A model generated the notes under the pieces. That model saw nothing but the letters and a program-made list of their open reading frames with translations, ran no database searches and was not told where the DNA came from. Position numbers and translations under genes: made by a program. From Pseudochrobactrum asaccharolyticum (GTDB lineage Bacteria > Pseudomonadota > Alphaproteobacteria > Rhizobiales > Rhizobiaceae), in assembly GCF_003314995.1 (NCBI RefSeq), contig NZ_QNRH01000002.1, positions 124,001 through 188,000 on the forward strand: DNA of 64,000 nucleotides. Reading direction: 5' to 3'. Positions 36,809 through 46,212 of this stretch are shown here, in pieces; position 1 is the first letter of the stretch; each line of letters opens with the position of its first letter.

Positions 36809-37507
36809 TTGCGCATTCTTCTTATCAATCCGAACTCCACCCAATCCATGACTGATCAGGCAGAACGCAGCGCCCGCAGCGCAGCCTTGCCAACCACAGT
36901 CATTGAAGCCATTAATCCAACGGATACACCGCGCAGTATTGAAGGCCATGCTGACGAAGCAATGGCTGTTCCGTCAATGCTGCAGCTTATCCGTGAGGGA
37001 GAGACAAAAGGCTTTGATGCCTATGTTGTCGCCTGTTTTGACGATCCGGGACTGGATGCTGCCCGTGAAGTTGCCGGTGGTCCGGTTTTCGGTATTTGTC
37101 AGGCTGCTGTGCAGGTTGCCATGACCATTTCCAAGCGTTTCTCCATCGTCACCACCCTGCCCCGCTCGGTGCCGATCATTGAAGATCTGGTGCAGGAATA
37201 TGGTGCTACCCACCATTGCCGTCGTGTGCGTTCCATCGACATGCCGGTGCTCGCACTGGAAGAAAATGCCTGCCATACGGAAGATACACTGGTGCAGGAA
37301 ATCGAACGCGCCAAACGCGAAGACCATGCAGAAGCGATTGTCCTCGGCTGTGCCGGTATGTCGGAACTGTGCGAACGGTTGGAACAGCGTTGCGGTCTGC
37401 CGGTGATCGACGGCGTAACCGCTGCCGTCAAACTGGCAGAAGCTTATGTCAGCGCCGGATATCGCACCTCCAAAGCCGGTGCCTATGATTATCCGCGTGT
37501 CAAATAA
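36809..37507 (+). CDS. Asp/Glu/hydantoin racemase family protein
   Basis: 232 aa starting at TTG 36809 with AAAGG upstream. The family signature is present: MRILLINPNSTQSMTDQ at the N-terminus, the first catalytic Cys in VVACFDDPGLDAARE near residue 76, and the second in IVLGCAGMSEL near residue 182. The INPNST start and EGHADEA block favour hydantoin or allantoin racemases over amino acid racemases. Together with two amidohydrolases and a Dpp-like importer, this points to catabolism of a chiral cyclic amide. A strong terminator follows. Confidence 0.9.
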   Translation: MRILLINPNSTQSMTDQAERSARSAALPTTVIEAINPTDTPRSIEGHADEAMAVPSMLQLIREGETKGFDAYVVACFDDPGLDAAREVAGGPVFGICQAAVQVAMTISKRFSIVTTLPRSVPIIEDLVQEYGATHHCRRVRSIDMPVLALEENACHTEDTLVQEIERAKREDHAEAIVLGCAGMSELCERLEQRCGLPVIDGVTAAVKLAEAYVSAGYRTSKAGAYDYPRVK

Positions 37508-37530
37508 CCACGCACACTACTGCTATTGAA

Positions 37531-37564
37531 AAGCCTCCGGCCAGCAATGTCCGGAGGCTTTTTT
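37531..37564 (+). terminator. Rho-independent terminator of the flavin reductase-racemase operon
   Basis: A 10-bp perfect stem (AAGCCTCCGG / CCGGAGGCTT) is followed by TTTT, 23 nt after the racemase stop. Confidence 0.92.
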
Positions 37565-37571
37565 ATTGCCC

Positions 37572-37610
37572 AAAAAACAAAAGACGACAGAGAGAACTCT
37601 GCCGCCTTTT
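37572..37610 (-). terminator. Rho-independent terminator of the Dpp-like operon
   Basis: On the minus strand, a stem of AAAAGGCGGCAGAG against CTCTGTCGTCTTTT, with G-U pairs, is followed by GTTTTTTG. It lies about 60 nt after the DppF-type gene and ends the long minus-strand operon. Confidence 0.8.
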
Positions 37611-37670
37611 GCCGGATGGGTGCCAAAGTTTTTTACACTTCGGCACGGAGGGTTCGTTGAACAATAAAAC

Positions 37671-38654
37671 TCAGATTTCTCCGATGCGATGGCAGGCAAC
37701 GCGGCTGCCATCATCATAAGCTTTCATTTCCGGCTTTGTTGCCGAGCAGCGGCTGTCCGCAAAGGCACAACGCGGATGGAATGTGCAACCCGAAGGTGGT
37801 TTCAGCGGACTTGGCACTTCACCGCCGCCAACCACACGATCACGATGCGGTTCAGCAATGTTCGGGATCGTCTCCAAAAGCAGACGCGTATAAGGATGCT
37901 TCGGATCAGCAAACAATGTTTCTGTATCTGCTTCCTCAACAATCCGTCCCAGATACATCACCGCGATGCGATCCGACATGTGACGGACAACGCTCATATC
38001 ATGGCTGATGAACAGGAAGGTCAAACCAAGTTCGTCCTGCAGCCTGCGCATCAGATTGAGAATTTGCGCCTGCACGGAAACGTCCAAAGCCGAGGTCGGC
38101 TCATCGCAGACCAGAAACTCCGGTTCACCGGCAAGTGCACGGGCAATTGAAATACGCTGGCGCTGACCGCCGGAAAACTCATGCGGGAACTTCTTACCGT
38201 CCGATGGTGCAAGCCCAACGATTTTCAGCAGTTCTTCCACACGATCATTAATCTCGGTTTCAGTCTTACGCAGTTTCAATTCACGCAGCGGTTCAGCAAT
38301 GATGCTGTGTACCCGCCAGCGCGGATTAAGACTCGCATAAGGATCCTGAAAGATCATATGCGCTGACAATGGCGCGCCGCTTTTTGATGGCGCAAAACGG
38401 ATTTCACCATTGCTCGGACGGTAAAGACCGGTCACCAGACGCGCCACAGTGGACTTGCCGCAACCGGATTCACCAACGAGGCTCAGGCAACCGCCTTGCG
38501 GCACGCTAAAACTGATATCATTGACCGCATGCAGCAGCTGGCGCGGTTTGCGCTCGATCACACGGTTGAGCCAAGGAGCAGAAACATCAAAGCAAATGCT
38601 CAGATCTTTGACTTCAAGGGCAGCAGGTGTCTGTTTCATAGCAATATCACTCAT
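37671..38654 (-). CDS. Peptide/opine-type ABC ATPase (DppF type)
   Basis: 327 aa. Walker A GESGCGKST, signature FSGGQRQRISIARAL, Walker [16 protein letters not shown] and switch FISHDMSVV are all present. The C-terminal oligopeptide_HPY extension (GCTFHPRCAFADSRCSATKP) carries Cys residues that hold an iron-sulfur cluster in DppDF homologues. The stop/start overlap with the DppD-type gene is one base, and the gene is last in the operon. Confidence 0.93.
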   Translation of the reverse strand: MSDIAMKQTPAALEVKDLSICFDVSAPWLNRVIERKPRQLLHAVNDISFSVPQGGCLSLVGESGCGKSTVARLVTGLYRPSNGEIRFAPSKSGAPLSAHMIFQDPYASLNPRWRVHSIIAEPLRELKLRKTETEINDRVEELLKIVGLAPSDGKKFPHEFSGGQRQRISIARALAGEPEFLVCDEPTSALDVSVQAQILNLMRRLQDELGLTFLFISHDMSVVRHMSDRIAVMYLGRIVEEADTETLFADPKHPYTRLLLETIPNIAEPHRDRVVGGGEVPSPLKPPSGCTFHPRCAFADSRCSATKPEMKAYDDGSRVACHRIGEI

Positions 38655-39646
38655 CAGGCAGCTCCTGCATTGAGCCAGCAGGCGCTGACACCGGTACCAT
38701 CCGCAGCCGGCATCAGATCTGGACGCTCGCTACGGCAACGGTCAAATGCTTTCACACAGCGCGGATTGAAAGCACAGCCGGTTGGAATGGCATCAAGACG
38801 CGGCATAGAGCCGTCAATCTGGTTCAGCCGTTCCACACGTTTGCCCAGCGCCGGAATGGAGCTCATCAGTCCGCGGGTATACATATGGCTCGGATTTTTC
38901 AGCACGGTTTCAACCGGTCCGTTTTCCACCAAACGTCCGGCATACATCACGGCCACGCGGTCAGCGGTTTCGGCAATCACGCCCATATCATGGGTGACCA
39001 GCATTACTGCTGTGCCATGTTCTTTACAAAGACGACGCAACAGCGAAGTAATCTGCGCCTGAATAGACACGTCCAGCGCGGTTGTCGGTTCATCAGCAAT
39101 AATCAGCTTTGGTTCTGCGGCGAGTGCCAATGCAATCACAACACGCTGGCGCATACCGCCGGAGAACTGATGCGGATAATGATTGATGCGGTCTTCCGGT
39201 GCCGGAATCCCCACTTCTTTCAACAGTGAAATCGCGCGTTCTTGTGCTTGCGTACGGCTCAGCGGCAAATGCTGAGTGATGGTTTCAACCAGCTGCGATC
39301 CGATCGTGAAAAGCGGATTGAGCGATGTCAGCGGGTCCTGAAAAATCGCGCCGATTTCACGGCCACGGATTTTCTGCATTTCTTTATCGCTGAGATTATC
39401 AATGCGGCGGCCATTGAGCAAAACTTCACCACCGGCAATATGCCCCGGAGATTCAAGCAAGCCCTGCACAGCCAGACCGGTCATGGATTTACCCGCGCCG
39501 GATTCACCAACCACGCCGAGAATTTCTCCCGGCATGATGGACAGGCTGACATCTGACAATGCAGTCAGTGTGCCGCGGCGTCCCGGAAAATCAACCTGCA
39601 GATTTTTGACCTCAAGGGTCGGTTTTTGAGAAGAGGTTTCTGCCAT
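38654..39646 (-). CDS. Peptide/opine-type ABC ATPase (DppD type)
   Basis: 330 aa. Walker A GESGAGKSM, in which the usual Ser/Thr after GKS is Met; DppD proteins often have GKSV or GKSM. Signature FSGGMRQRVVIALAL, Walker B LIIADEPTTALDVS and switch LVTHDMGVI are present. The C-terminal Cys-containing extension is GCAFNPRCVKAFDRCRSERP. It pairs with the DppF-type ATPase to drive the two permeases encoded upstream. Confidence 0.93.
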   Translation of the reverse strand: MAETSSQKPTLEVKNLQVDFPGRRGTLTALSDVSLSIMPGEILGVVGESGAGKSMTGLAVQGLLESPGHIAGGEVLLNGRRIDNLSDKEMQKIRGREIGAIFQDPLTSLNPLFTIGSQLVETITQHLPLSRTQAQERAISLLKEVGIPAPEDRINHYPHQFSGGMRQRVVIALALAAEPKLIIADEPTTALDVSIQAQITSLLRRLCKEHGTAVMLVTHDMGVIAETADRVAVMYAGRLVENGPVETVLKNPSHMYTRGLMSSIPALGKRVERLNQIDGSMPRLDAIPTGCAFNPRCVKAFDRCRSERPDLMPAADGTGVSACWLNAGAA

Positions 39647-39647
39647 A

Positions 39648-41162
39648 TTATGCTTCCTCTCCGTGTTTTCCGGCCAGCGGATAGCTCGGCGGGAAAATCT
39701 CTGATACCGGCGGATTATTGTAGGAACGCTCAGGATATTTAGCGATCAGGCCATCATATTGCGCCTGTGCCTGTGCGCGTGCTGCCTGCATATCAATGCC
39801 TGCAACTTCACCATGGCGCATCGACAGACGACCATCCACAAACACAGCCTTGGTAACTTTACCGGAACCGCCGGTGACCAGCGTGGTGATCGGATCAATG
39901 CTTGGTGCCATGAATGTATCATCAAGGCCGAACACGGCGATATCAGCTTTAGCGCCTGACTGCAGGCGGCCAAGATCGTCGCGTCCCAGCGCTTTGGCAC
40001 CGCCCAGTGTCGCTGCATCAAACAGATCAGCACAGCGGATGCTTTCCGGTGTACCATCATTGATACGGCAGGTAATCAACCCGATCAGCAGATTCATCAA
40101 CATATCAGGCGGTGTGGTGTCGGTGCCCATAGCAATATTGATGCCGCGCTTTTTCACACTGGAGAACGACTTCAGTGTGCTGCCGCCACGGGATGAAACC
40201 AGCGGACAATGAATGATCGACACATTATTTTGCGCGTATAGTGTCAGATCTTCATCTGTAGCATTGGTGGCATGAGGAGCAATGATCCGGTCATTGAGCA
40301 CACCAAGACTGTTGAGCCAGACCGGCGCAGTGGTGCCGTGAAGGCTACGCACGGTTTCCACTTCCATCTGACCCTGCGCCATATGCAAACGGATTTTACA
40401 ATCCAGTTCACGTGCCACATCCTGCGTGCGCTTCAACAAATCAGCGGTACAGGTTTCCACACGATCCGGTGCCAGCATACCGCGCACCAGATCACCATGA
40501 CGGCCATTCTGGCGGGTGATGTAATCCGCAGCATCCTTGAGACCGGCAAAGCCGCGCTCTTCGTTAAAGACCGGTACAATCTTCCCCGGTTTTTCCAGCA
40601 TCATGCCACCGGAACGGTAAGCAGGGCTCAGATAAACACGCAGGCCGAGATCACCGGCTGCATCCGCTGCCGCATCAAATTCCGCAACGGTTTCGCCCCA
40701 TTCGCGATAAAACAGCGAGGCAATCGGTGCTGCGGTGGTGATACCGTTTTGCAGCAGTTGAGCGAATGCAAAGCGTTTCTGGAATGCCAGTTCATCCTGA
40801 CTGTACATTTCATAAGGGCCGCTATCGATATAGGATTTCGGCCAGACACGGCCTTTCGCCCAACCCGGATGGTGGTCAATACCGAGAATGGTCGTGTCGA
40901 GATCAGACAGCGCATCAAGGTCGATCAAACCCGGACTGATGAGCGCATTGCCCAGATCAATACGGCGTGAAACCTCACCGGCAAAATCATGACCGACAAA
41001 CAACACGGTGCCGTCTTCGATCACCACTTCACCGTTTTTATACAGACGATGCTGGCCATCAATATGCCCCAGCACCCATTGTGCTGTGAGCAGTGTGCGC
41101 CCTTCAGGACGCGCACCCAGTTTCAGGCTTTCAAGTGCAGTGAATTGTGTCTTGTCAGTCAT
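39648..41162 (-). CDS. Amidohydrolase-superfamily protein lacking the canonical HxH
   Basis: 504 aa. The composite N- and C-terminal beta-sandwich and TIM barrel resemble TrzA/AtzA/SsnA-type hydrolases. Barrel strand 1, normally GxINxHxH, reads SPGLIDLDALSDLD, so both metal His are replaced. Downstream ligands are altered too: RLHMAQ keeps one His, IIAPHATNATDEDL keeps another, and GTDTTPPDMLMN keeps the Asp. The protein may bind metal differently, use Asp ligands, or act as a non-catalytic subunit. The stop of the CodA-like gene overlaps its start by 4 nt. Substrate probably the compound imported by the flanking ABC genes. Confidence 0.85.
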   Translation of the reverse strand: MTDKTQFTALESLKLGARPEGRTLLTAQWVLGHIDGQHRLYKNGEVVIEDGTVLFVGHDFAGEVSRRIDLGNALISPGLIDLDALSDLDTTILGIDHHPGWAKGRVWPKSYIDSGPYEMYSQDELAFQKRFAFAQLLQNGITTAAPIASLFYREWGETVAEFDAAADAAGDLGLRVYLSPAYRSGGMMLEKPGKIVPVFNEERGFAGLKDAADYITRQNGRHGDLVRGMLAPDRVETCTADLLKRTQDVARELDCKIRLHMAQGQMEVETVRSLHGTTAPVWLNSLGVLNDRIIAPHATNATDEDLTLYAQNNVSIIHCPLVSSRGGSTLKSFSSVKKRGINIAMGTDTTPPDMLMNLLIGLITCRINDGTPESIRCADLFDAATLGGAKALGRDDLGRLQSGAKADIAVFGLDDTFMAPSIDPITTLVTGGSGKVTKAVFVDGRLSMRHGEVAGIDMQAARAQAQAQYDGLIAKYPERSYNNPPVSEIFPPSYPLAGKHGEEA

Positions 41163-42352
41163 GGCATTTCCACCACAGCAGTACCGTTACGCGCAGTAAC
41201 ACGACCGCCTTTAATTACCAGCGGGCGTGGTGCCACATCAACAACGGCATGAGCCAGTGTCTGACCGGTGAGCAATGTCATGTCAGCCTTGCAACCAACA
41301 TCCAGACCATAGCCTTCCAGCTGCATCACATCAGCACCGCCCTGCGAGCAGATATGCAGCACATGTTCCAGATCAACGTCACGGCGCAGGCCGTTTTTCA
41401 TGCCGATCACTTTGGCACGGTCGATCATATCCGGCTGTCCCCACGGACCCCATGTGTCACGGATACCGTCACAACCAGCACCCATGCGGATACCCGCTTC
41501 TTTGAGGCGCAGCACAGATGGCACCGGAACAGAAGGTGCGCCGGTGGTGAGAATGGCCACATCAAGCTCGCGAAGCTGCTCAAGCAGGCTCGAAACACGC
41601 AGATAATCATTGGCACCCAGCGTGAAAGCGTGGCTGATTGCGACCTTACCCTGCATGCCATTGGCGCGGATACGTTCAAAGATCAGTTCCATGGTGAAAG
41701 CACCGAGCTCACCCAGTTCGTGCAGGTGAATATCAATCGGCTTGCCATGTTTCACTGCAAGCGCAAACAGCGCATCCAGCTGGCCTTTCGGATCACGGTC
41801 GATACCGCAAGGGTCGATACCGCCCAGCACTTCACAGCCCTGACGCAGCGCTTCATCCAGCAATTCCAGTGTACCCGGCATCACCATCAGACCGGATTGC
41901 GGGAAAGCAACGATTTCAATGTCGATCAGGTCTTTAAGTTTCTCGCGGGTTTCAAACACGCCTTCGAGAATTTTCAGACCATGGGTTGTATCAATATCCA
42001 CATGGCTGCGGATATGGCTGGAACCATGCGCAATCAGGCCGATCGCATGGCGCATCGACTGGATATGCGGATCGAGACCAATTTCAAGACGCTTTTCACG
42101 TTCAAAATCAATACGCTCGCGTAAGCTCGCCTGCTTGCCGTTCACATGCCAGTCGAGACCCCAATTGGTTTTATCCAGATGGGTATGGGCATCAATCAGA
42201 CCAGGGATAACAATATGTCCCTGACCGTCTTCAACAGCAACACCATCCGCACTGAGGTTTGTGCCATATTCAGCGATGCGACCCTGACGGATCAGAATAT
42301 CTGTGGCTTGACCTGCATGAGGGCGCACATTGCGTAACAAAAGATCAGACAT
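41159..42352 (-). CDS. Cytosine-deaminase-like amidohydrolase
   Basis: 397 aa with all ligands of the CodA branch: IPGLIDAHTHLDKTNWG (HxH), IRSHVDIDTTHGLKILEG, DIHLHELGE (metal His), VAISHAFTLG, and GAGCDGIRDTWGPWGQPD (catalytic Asp). This is a deaminase or cyclic-amide hydrolase acting on a pyrimidine-like or other N-heterocyclic substrate. It sits between the DppC-type permease (5 nt) and the second amidohydrolase (4 nt overlap) and so works on the imported compound. The HxH is intact here, unlike its neighbour. Confidence 0.92.
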   Translation of the reverse strand: MSDLLLRNVRPHAGQATDILIRQGRIAEYGTNLSADGVAVEDGQGHIVIPGLIDAHTHLDKTNWGLDWHVNGKQASLRERIDFEREKRLEIGLDPHIQSMRHAIGLIAHGSSHIRSHVDIDTTHGLKILEGVFETREKLKDLIDIEIVAFPQSGLMVMPGTLELLDEALRQGCEVLGGIDPCGIDRDPKGQLDALFALAVKHGKPIDIHLHELGELGAFTMELIFERIRANGMQGKVAISHAFTLGANDYLRVSSLLEQLRELDVAILTTGAPSVPVPSVLRLKEAGIRMGAGCDGIRDTWGPWGQPDMIDRAKVIGMKNGLRRDVDLEHVLHICSQGGADVMQLEGYGLDVGCKADMTLLTGQTLAHAVVDVAPRPLVIKGGRVTARNGTAVVEMP

Positions 42353-42357
42353 AATTT

Positions 42358-43305
42358 TTACCTCAGTTTAGGATTGAGAGCATCGCGCAACCAGTCACCA
42401 AGCACGTTCACGGCGACAACCAGCAGGCAAAGCTGCAAGACAGGGAAAACGGTAATCCACCATAGGCCGGAGAACAGGAACTGATTACCAAGACGGATCA
42501 GCGTGCCAAGGCTCGGCTGGCTCGGCGGCATACCGATACCAAGGAAGGAAAGCGTGGCTTCAGTGAGAATAGCCATACCGAAATTAAGCGTTGCGGCCAC
42601 AAGGATCGGCGTCAGCGTATTCGGCAGAATATGGTACATCATAATGCGGCGAGACGGTACTTTCAGAAGACGTGCAGCCTGCACATATTCCTTGGAGCGC
42701 TCAACAATCGTCTGTGCACGCACAGTACGCGCATATTGCACCCAGCCCGACAAAGTGATGGCCAGCACCAGAACACCGGCAGCAGCATAATCACGGAAAT
42801 CCGCAGGCAGCATTTGGCGCACCACGGCGCTGACCAGAATAGCGATCAGAATGGTCGGGATTGAGAGCAGTACATCACCGATACGCATCAGCAGATTGTC
42901 GATAATGCCCTGCATATAACCGGCGATCAGGCCAAAGCTCAGACCGATCACCAGCGACAGGAATACCGAGGCAACACCGATCAGAATGGAAATCCGCGAG
43001 CCATAAAGAATAGCCGAAAGGATATCGCGACCCTGCGTATCAGTCCCCAGCAGATATGGCCACTGACCATCTGCATTCCAGATCGGCGGCAGTTCGGAGT
43101 TCCACAGATCCAGCTGTGCCGGATCAAACGGATTTTGCGGAGCAATCAACGGCGCGGCAAAGGCGGTCACTATCATCAGTGTCAAAAGAACAGCTGAGAC
43201 CATTGCCGGTTTATTACGGGTGAATGACCACCACAGATCACTGTCTTTCATTCGCTGCCAACGCGATTTTTGATTAGCAAGCGGGGCGTTTATATTGTCG
43301 GTCAT
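42358..43305 (-). CDS. Peptide/opine-type ABC permease (DppC type)
   Basis: 315 aa from ATG 43305, preceded by AAAGGGG. The frame opens further to 43347 but would overlap the DppB gene. The N-terminal OppC-N segment (RWQRMKDSDLWWSFTRNKPA) and six membrane segments are present, together with LLGTDTQGRDILSAILYGSR and EAA-like QAARLLKVPSRRIMMYHILP. It forms a channel heterodimer with the DppB-type protein. Confidence 0.93.
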   Translation of the reverse strand: MTDNINAPLANQKSRWQRMKDSDLWWSFTRNKPAMVSAVLLTLMIVTAFAAPLIAPQNPFDPAQLDLWNSELPPIWNADGQWPYLLGTDTQGRDILSAILYGSRISILIGVASVFLSLVIGLSFGLIAGYMQGIIDNLLMRIGDVLLSIPTILIAILVSAVVRQMLPADFRDYAAAGVLVLAITLSGWVQYARTVRAQTIVERSKEYVQAARLLKVPSRRIMMYHILPNTLTPILVAATLNFGMAILTEATLSFLGIGMPPSQPSLGTLIRLGNQFLFSGLWWITVFPVLQLCLLVVAVNVLGDWLRDALNPKLR

Positions 43306-43315
43306 GGATGCCCCT

Positions 43316-44287
43316 TTAGCGTGTGAGCGCGCGCAGGCGCGGATCAATCACAGCATAGGTGATATCAACCAGCGTATTCAGCGCAACAAAGATGAAAGAA
43401 ACGATGCAGAGATAGGCTGCCATCACCGGAATATCGATGAAAGTTACCGCCTGAATAAACAGCATCCCCATACCTGGCCACTGGAACACGGTTTCGGTGA
43501 TCAGCGCAAAGGCAATCAGAGAACCGATATTCATCGCAGTCATGGTAACAACCGGCATCAGGCAGTTGCGCAACGCATGGCGGAAGTAAATCCGGTAACG
43601 CGGAATACCACGGGCACGGGCAAATTTAACAAAGTCAGAACGGAGCGTTTCCAGCATTTCCGCACGCACTAGACGCATGATCAGCGTAATCTGATAAAGC
43701 GACAGCGCAATGGATGGCAGGATCAGCGCCATGCGGCCGGAATGGGTGAGAAATCCGGTTGACCACCAGCCAAGCTGCACCACATCGCCACGTCCGAATG
43801 CCGGCAACCAGCCAAGCGTGACGGAGAAGAGCAGGATCAGCAGAATACCAACCACAAAGCTTGGCAATGACACCCCGATAATTGAGGTGAACTGGAATAA
43901 TTCAGTATACCATTTTCCGCGATGAATTGCGGTAATAACCCCCATCGGAATACCGATGATCAGGGACAGCAATGTGGCAACAATAACCAGTTCCATGGTG
44001 GCAGGAAAGCTCTCGGCAATCAGCCCCAGCACTTCCTGACCGTTACGGTAAGAAATACCGAAATTGCCCTGCACTGCGTCGCTGACAAAGCGCGCATATT
44101 GCGTGATGAAGCCGTCATTCAGACCTAACCTTTCACGCAAAGCATCGCGGTCGATCTGGCTCATCTGCTCATTGGCCATCAGTTCCACAGGATCGCCCGC
44201 AAAACGGAAAATCATGAAAGCCAGCAATGCCACAGCAAGCATAACCATTGCCGCATTTGCCAGTCGCTTGATAATAAATACAAGCAT
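43316..44287 (-). CDS. Peptide/opine-type ABC permease (DppB type)
   Basis: 323 aa, six membrane segments. The N-terminal MLVFIIKRLANAAMVMLAVA is typical of DppB. RERLGLNDGFITQYARFV and the EAA loop FARARGIPRYRIYFRHALRN follow. The gene is separated from the binding-protein gene upstream by 115 nt containing a large hairpin, and from DppC by 10 nt. Confidence 0.93.
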   Translation of the reverse strand: MLVFIIKRLANAAMVMLAVALLAFMIFRFAGDPVELMANEQMSQIDRDALRERLGLNDGFITQYARFVSDAVQGNFGISYRNGQEVLGLIAESFPATMELVIVATLLSLIIGIPMGVITAIHRGKWYTELFQFTSIIGVSLPSFVVGILLILLFSVTLGWLPAFGRGDVVQLGWWSTGFLTHSGRMALILPSIALSLYQITLIMRLVRAEMLETLRSDFVKFARARGIPRYRIYFRHALRNCLMPVVTMTAMNIGSLIAFALITETVFQWPGMGMLFIQAVTFIDIPVMAAYLCIVSFIFVALNTLVDITYAVIDPRLRALTR

Positions 44288-44360
44288 TCAGTTTTCTCTC
44301 CCAAGGGTAATCTGCACGTTACCGCACCTATTCACCACTCTTTTACTTCAGTCATCATCA

Positions 44361-44395
44361 GGCCGTGCCGCAACTTCTTCCCTTGCGGCACGGCC
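44361..44395 (-). promoter_or_regulatory. 13-bp perfect hairpin between binding-protein gene and permease genes
   Basis: GGCCGTGCCGCAA and TTGCGGCACGGCC flank a 9-nt loop, only 8 nt after the binding-protein stop, with no T-run after it on the minus strand. It probably protects the binding-protein message from 3' decay and lowers readthrough into the permeases, as is common in ABC operons. Confidence 0.65.
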
Positions 44396-44402
44396 AAACT
44401 TG

Positions 44403-45974
44403 TTATTTTTTAAGGACTGTCAGCCAGTGACGCGGCTTGTTATCAGCCTGCTGCACCACGCTTTCCACCTTTTCGGTCAATACCCAGGCAATCGGCTGCT
44501 GATGCAGCGGCAGCTGGATGATTTCCTTTTTCACGATTTCCAGAGCTTTGGTCTGCAAGGCCAGACGCTTCTCGCGATCCATTTCTGTGGAAGCCTTGGT
44601 GACCAGTTCATCCAGCTCCGGATAGGACCAGCCGCCCCAGTTAAACACGCCGGCAACACCGGACTTGGTCTGAATGACCTGCATCAGAATGGAATAGCTG
44701 TCGAGCATCGGCTCATTCGCCCAGCCAAGCACATAGGCATCAGCCTGACCGGCTGTGCGTTTTGGTGCCTGAACAGCTGTCGGCCCGATATCCAGTGAAG
44801 GTTTGAAACCGGCACGGGTCAGCATGGAGATCATGCCGTTGCACAGTTCTTCTTCATTCAGATAGTTTTCATAGGTACAGACCAGCGTGAACGGGAAGCC
44901 CTCGGCACCATTTTCCTTCAACAGCGCTTTGGCTTTGTCCAGATCATAGCCGTAGAGCTCATCCAGCTCTTTGGTATAGCCCGGAATTTCCGGCGCAATA
45001 ATCGTACCGGCATTGCGGGACTTATCACGCATGATGCGCTTTTTGATCAGATCCATATCCAGTGCATGCGCAACAGCCTGACGGACACCCAGCTTATTGA
45101 AATGGTTTTCCGCACCATTGTGCAGTTTTTCACGACGCTGGAAGCCGACAAACACAGTACGCAAATCCGTACGTTCGAGCAGGCGCAATCCCGGTGCAGC
45201 TGCCAGACGCGCCATATCCTGTGTCGGCGCAGAATCGGTATAATCCACATCACCGCCGAGAAGCGCAGCAACACGGGTTGCTGAAGAAATGATCGGGGTA
45301 AATTCAATCTTGTCGATATTATGCTGCGGCTTATCCCACCAGCCGTCAAATTTCAGCAAAACGGTTTTGCTGTCCGGTACGCGGCTTTCCAGCTTAAACG
45401 GCCCGGTGCCATTGGTATTATAGGTGGCATAACCTTCTTTCTGCCCGCCCACATCGGTCGGCAGCAGAGAATCATTATCAACCAGCCATTTTTCATCAAA
45501 AATGAAAATATTAGTCAGGTCATTGAGCAGCAACGGATAAGGACCGGTCAGCTCGATATCGATGGTATGATCGTCAACAATCTTCGCGGACTTATAGGCT
45601 GGCAGGTTACCGCGCAGCGGTGATGTCGGATGGCTCACACGGGTAAGCGAGGCCAACACGTCATTGGCAGTGAAATCTGCGCCATTATGGAATTTCACAT
45701 CTTTACGCAGGTTAAAGCGCCATGTGTTGTCACCCACAACTTCCCAGCTGGTAGCCAGCGCAGGCTCGATCTTCAGATCGGCATTATAACGCACAAGGCC
45801 TTCGTAAACGTGATTGAGAAACGCAATCGTATAGCTGTCACCATAGGAATACGGATCAAGCGAATAAACATCATGCGCAGCTCCCCAGCGCAGTGTTTCA
45901 GCAGATGCAATATTGGCGGTATGGCTCAATGCGAAAGCCATCAGACCCGCAAGGATCGATTTTCTGAATTTCAT
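44403..45974 (-). CDS. Periplasmic binding protein, SBP family 5 (first paralogue)
   Basis: 523 aa from ATG 45974, with GGGGAA upstream. The frame is open to 46010 but would precede the signal peptide (MKFRKSILAGLMAFALSHT, cleavage near ASA). Mature landmarks are RWGAAHDVYSLDPYSYGD, FNLRKDVKFHNGADFTANDV, TNGTGPFKLESRVPDSKTV and FTPIISSATRVAALLGGDVD. It is clearly the paralogue of the gene at 46213, sharing long identical stretches. It is first gene of the permease-amidohydrolase operon and lies downstream of operator-like site 2. Confidence 0.92.
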   Translation of the reverse strand: MKFRKSILAGLMAFALSHTANIASAETLRWGAAHDVYSLDPYSYGDSYTIAFLNHVYEGLVRYNADLKIEPALATSWEVVGDNTWRFNLRKDVKFHNGADFTANDVLASLTRVSHPTSPLRGNLPAYKSAKIVDDHTIDIELTGPYPLLLNDLTNIFIFDEKWLVDNDSLLPTDVGGQKEGYATYNTNGTGPFKLESRVPDSKTVLLKFDGWWDKPQHNIDKIEFTPIISSATRVAALLGGDVDYTDSAPTQDMARLAAAPGLRLLERTDLRTVFVGFQRREKLHNGAENHFNKLGVRQAVAHALDMDLIKKRIMRDKSRNAGTIIAPEIPGYTKELDELYGYDLDKAKALLKENGAEGFPFTLVCTYENYLNEEELCNGMISMLTRAGFKPSLDIGPTAVQAPKRTAGQADAYVLGWANEPMLDSYSILMQVIQTKSGVAGVFNWGGWSYPELDELVTKASTEMDREKRLALQTKALEIVKKEIIQLPLHQQPIAWVLTEKVESVVQQADNKPRHWLTVLKK

Positions 45975-46058
45975 GATTAAGTTCCCCAAAAACGATAACC
46001 GGCTCTTCACTCTTGTTGGTGCTTGTCCGTGCGAGGGAGTGTGTTGAATCCGGATTTA

Positions 46059-46082
46059 ATTGTCAACTAAATTGTCGACATA
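46059..46082 (-). promoter_or_regulatory. Operator-like site, copy 2 of three (binding-protein paralogue 1)
   Basis: TTGTC at 46060 and TTGTC at 46072 are 12 bp apart, the second within TTGTCGACA. The site lies about 85 nt upstream of the binding-protein ATG. It matches the sites at 36033 and 47881 in sequence and spacing. Confidence 0.6.
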
Positions 46083-46145
46083 ATTACCGGCAAAATTTTA
46101 ATCGCAGATACATTCTGTGATCTCAAGTATGAATTTCTGTAAGAA

Positions 46146-46186
46146 AAACAAAAAACAGCGCCTGTATGCGGAGCATACAGGCGCTG
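46146..46186 (-). terminator. Rho-independent terminator of the second binding-protein gene
   Basis: A 13-bp stem (CAGCGCCTGTATG / CATACAGGCGCTG) is followed on the minus strand by TTTTTTGTTTTT. It separates the two paralogous binding-protein genes into different transcription units. Confidence 0.92.
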
Positions 46187-46212
46187 TCTGTTTTACAAGC
46201 AAAAACGAGTGG

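Noticed and set aside
41147-42124. Open frame of 325 codons on the plus strand
   Set aside because: It is antisense to the cytosine-deaminase-like gene, which has all family motifs.
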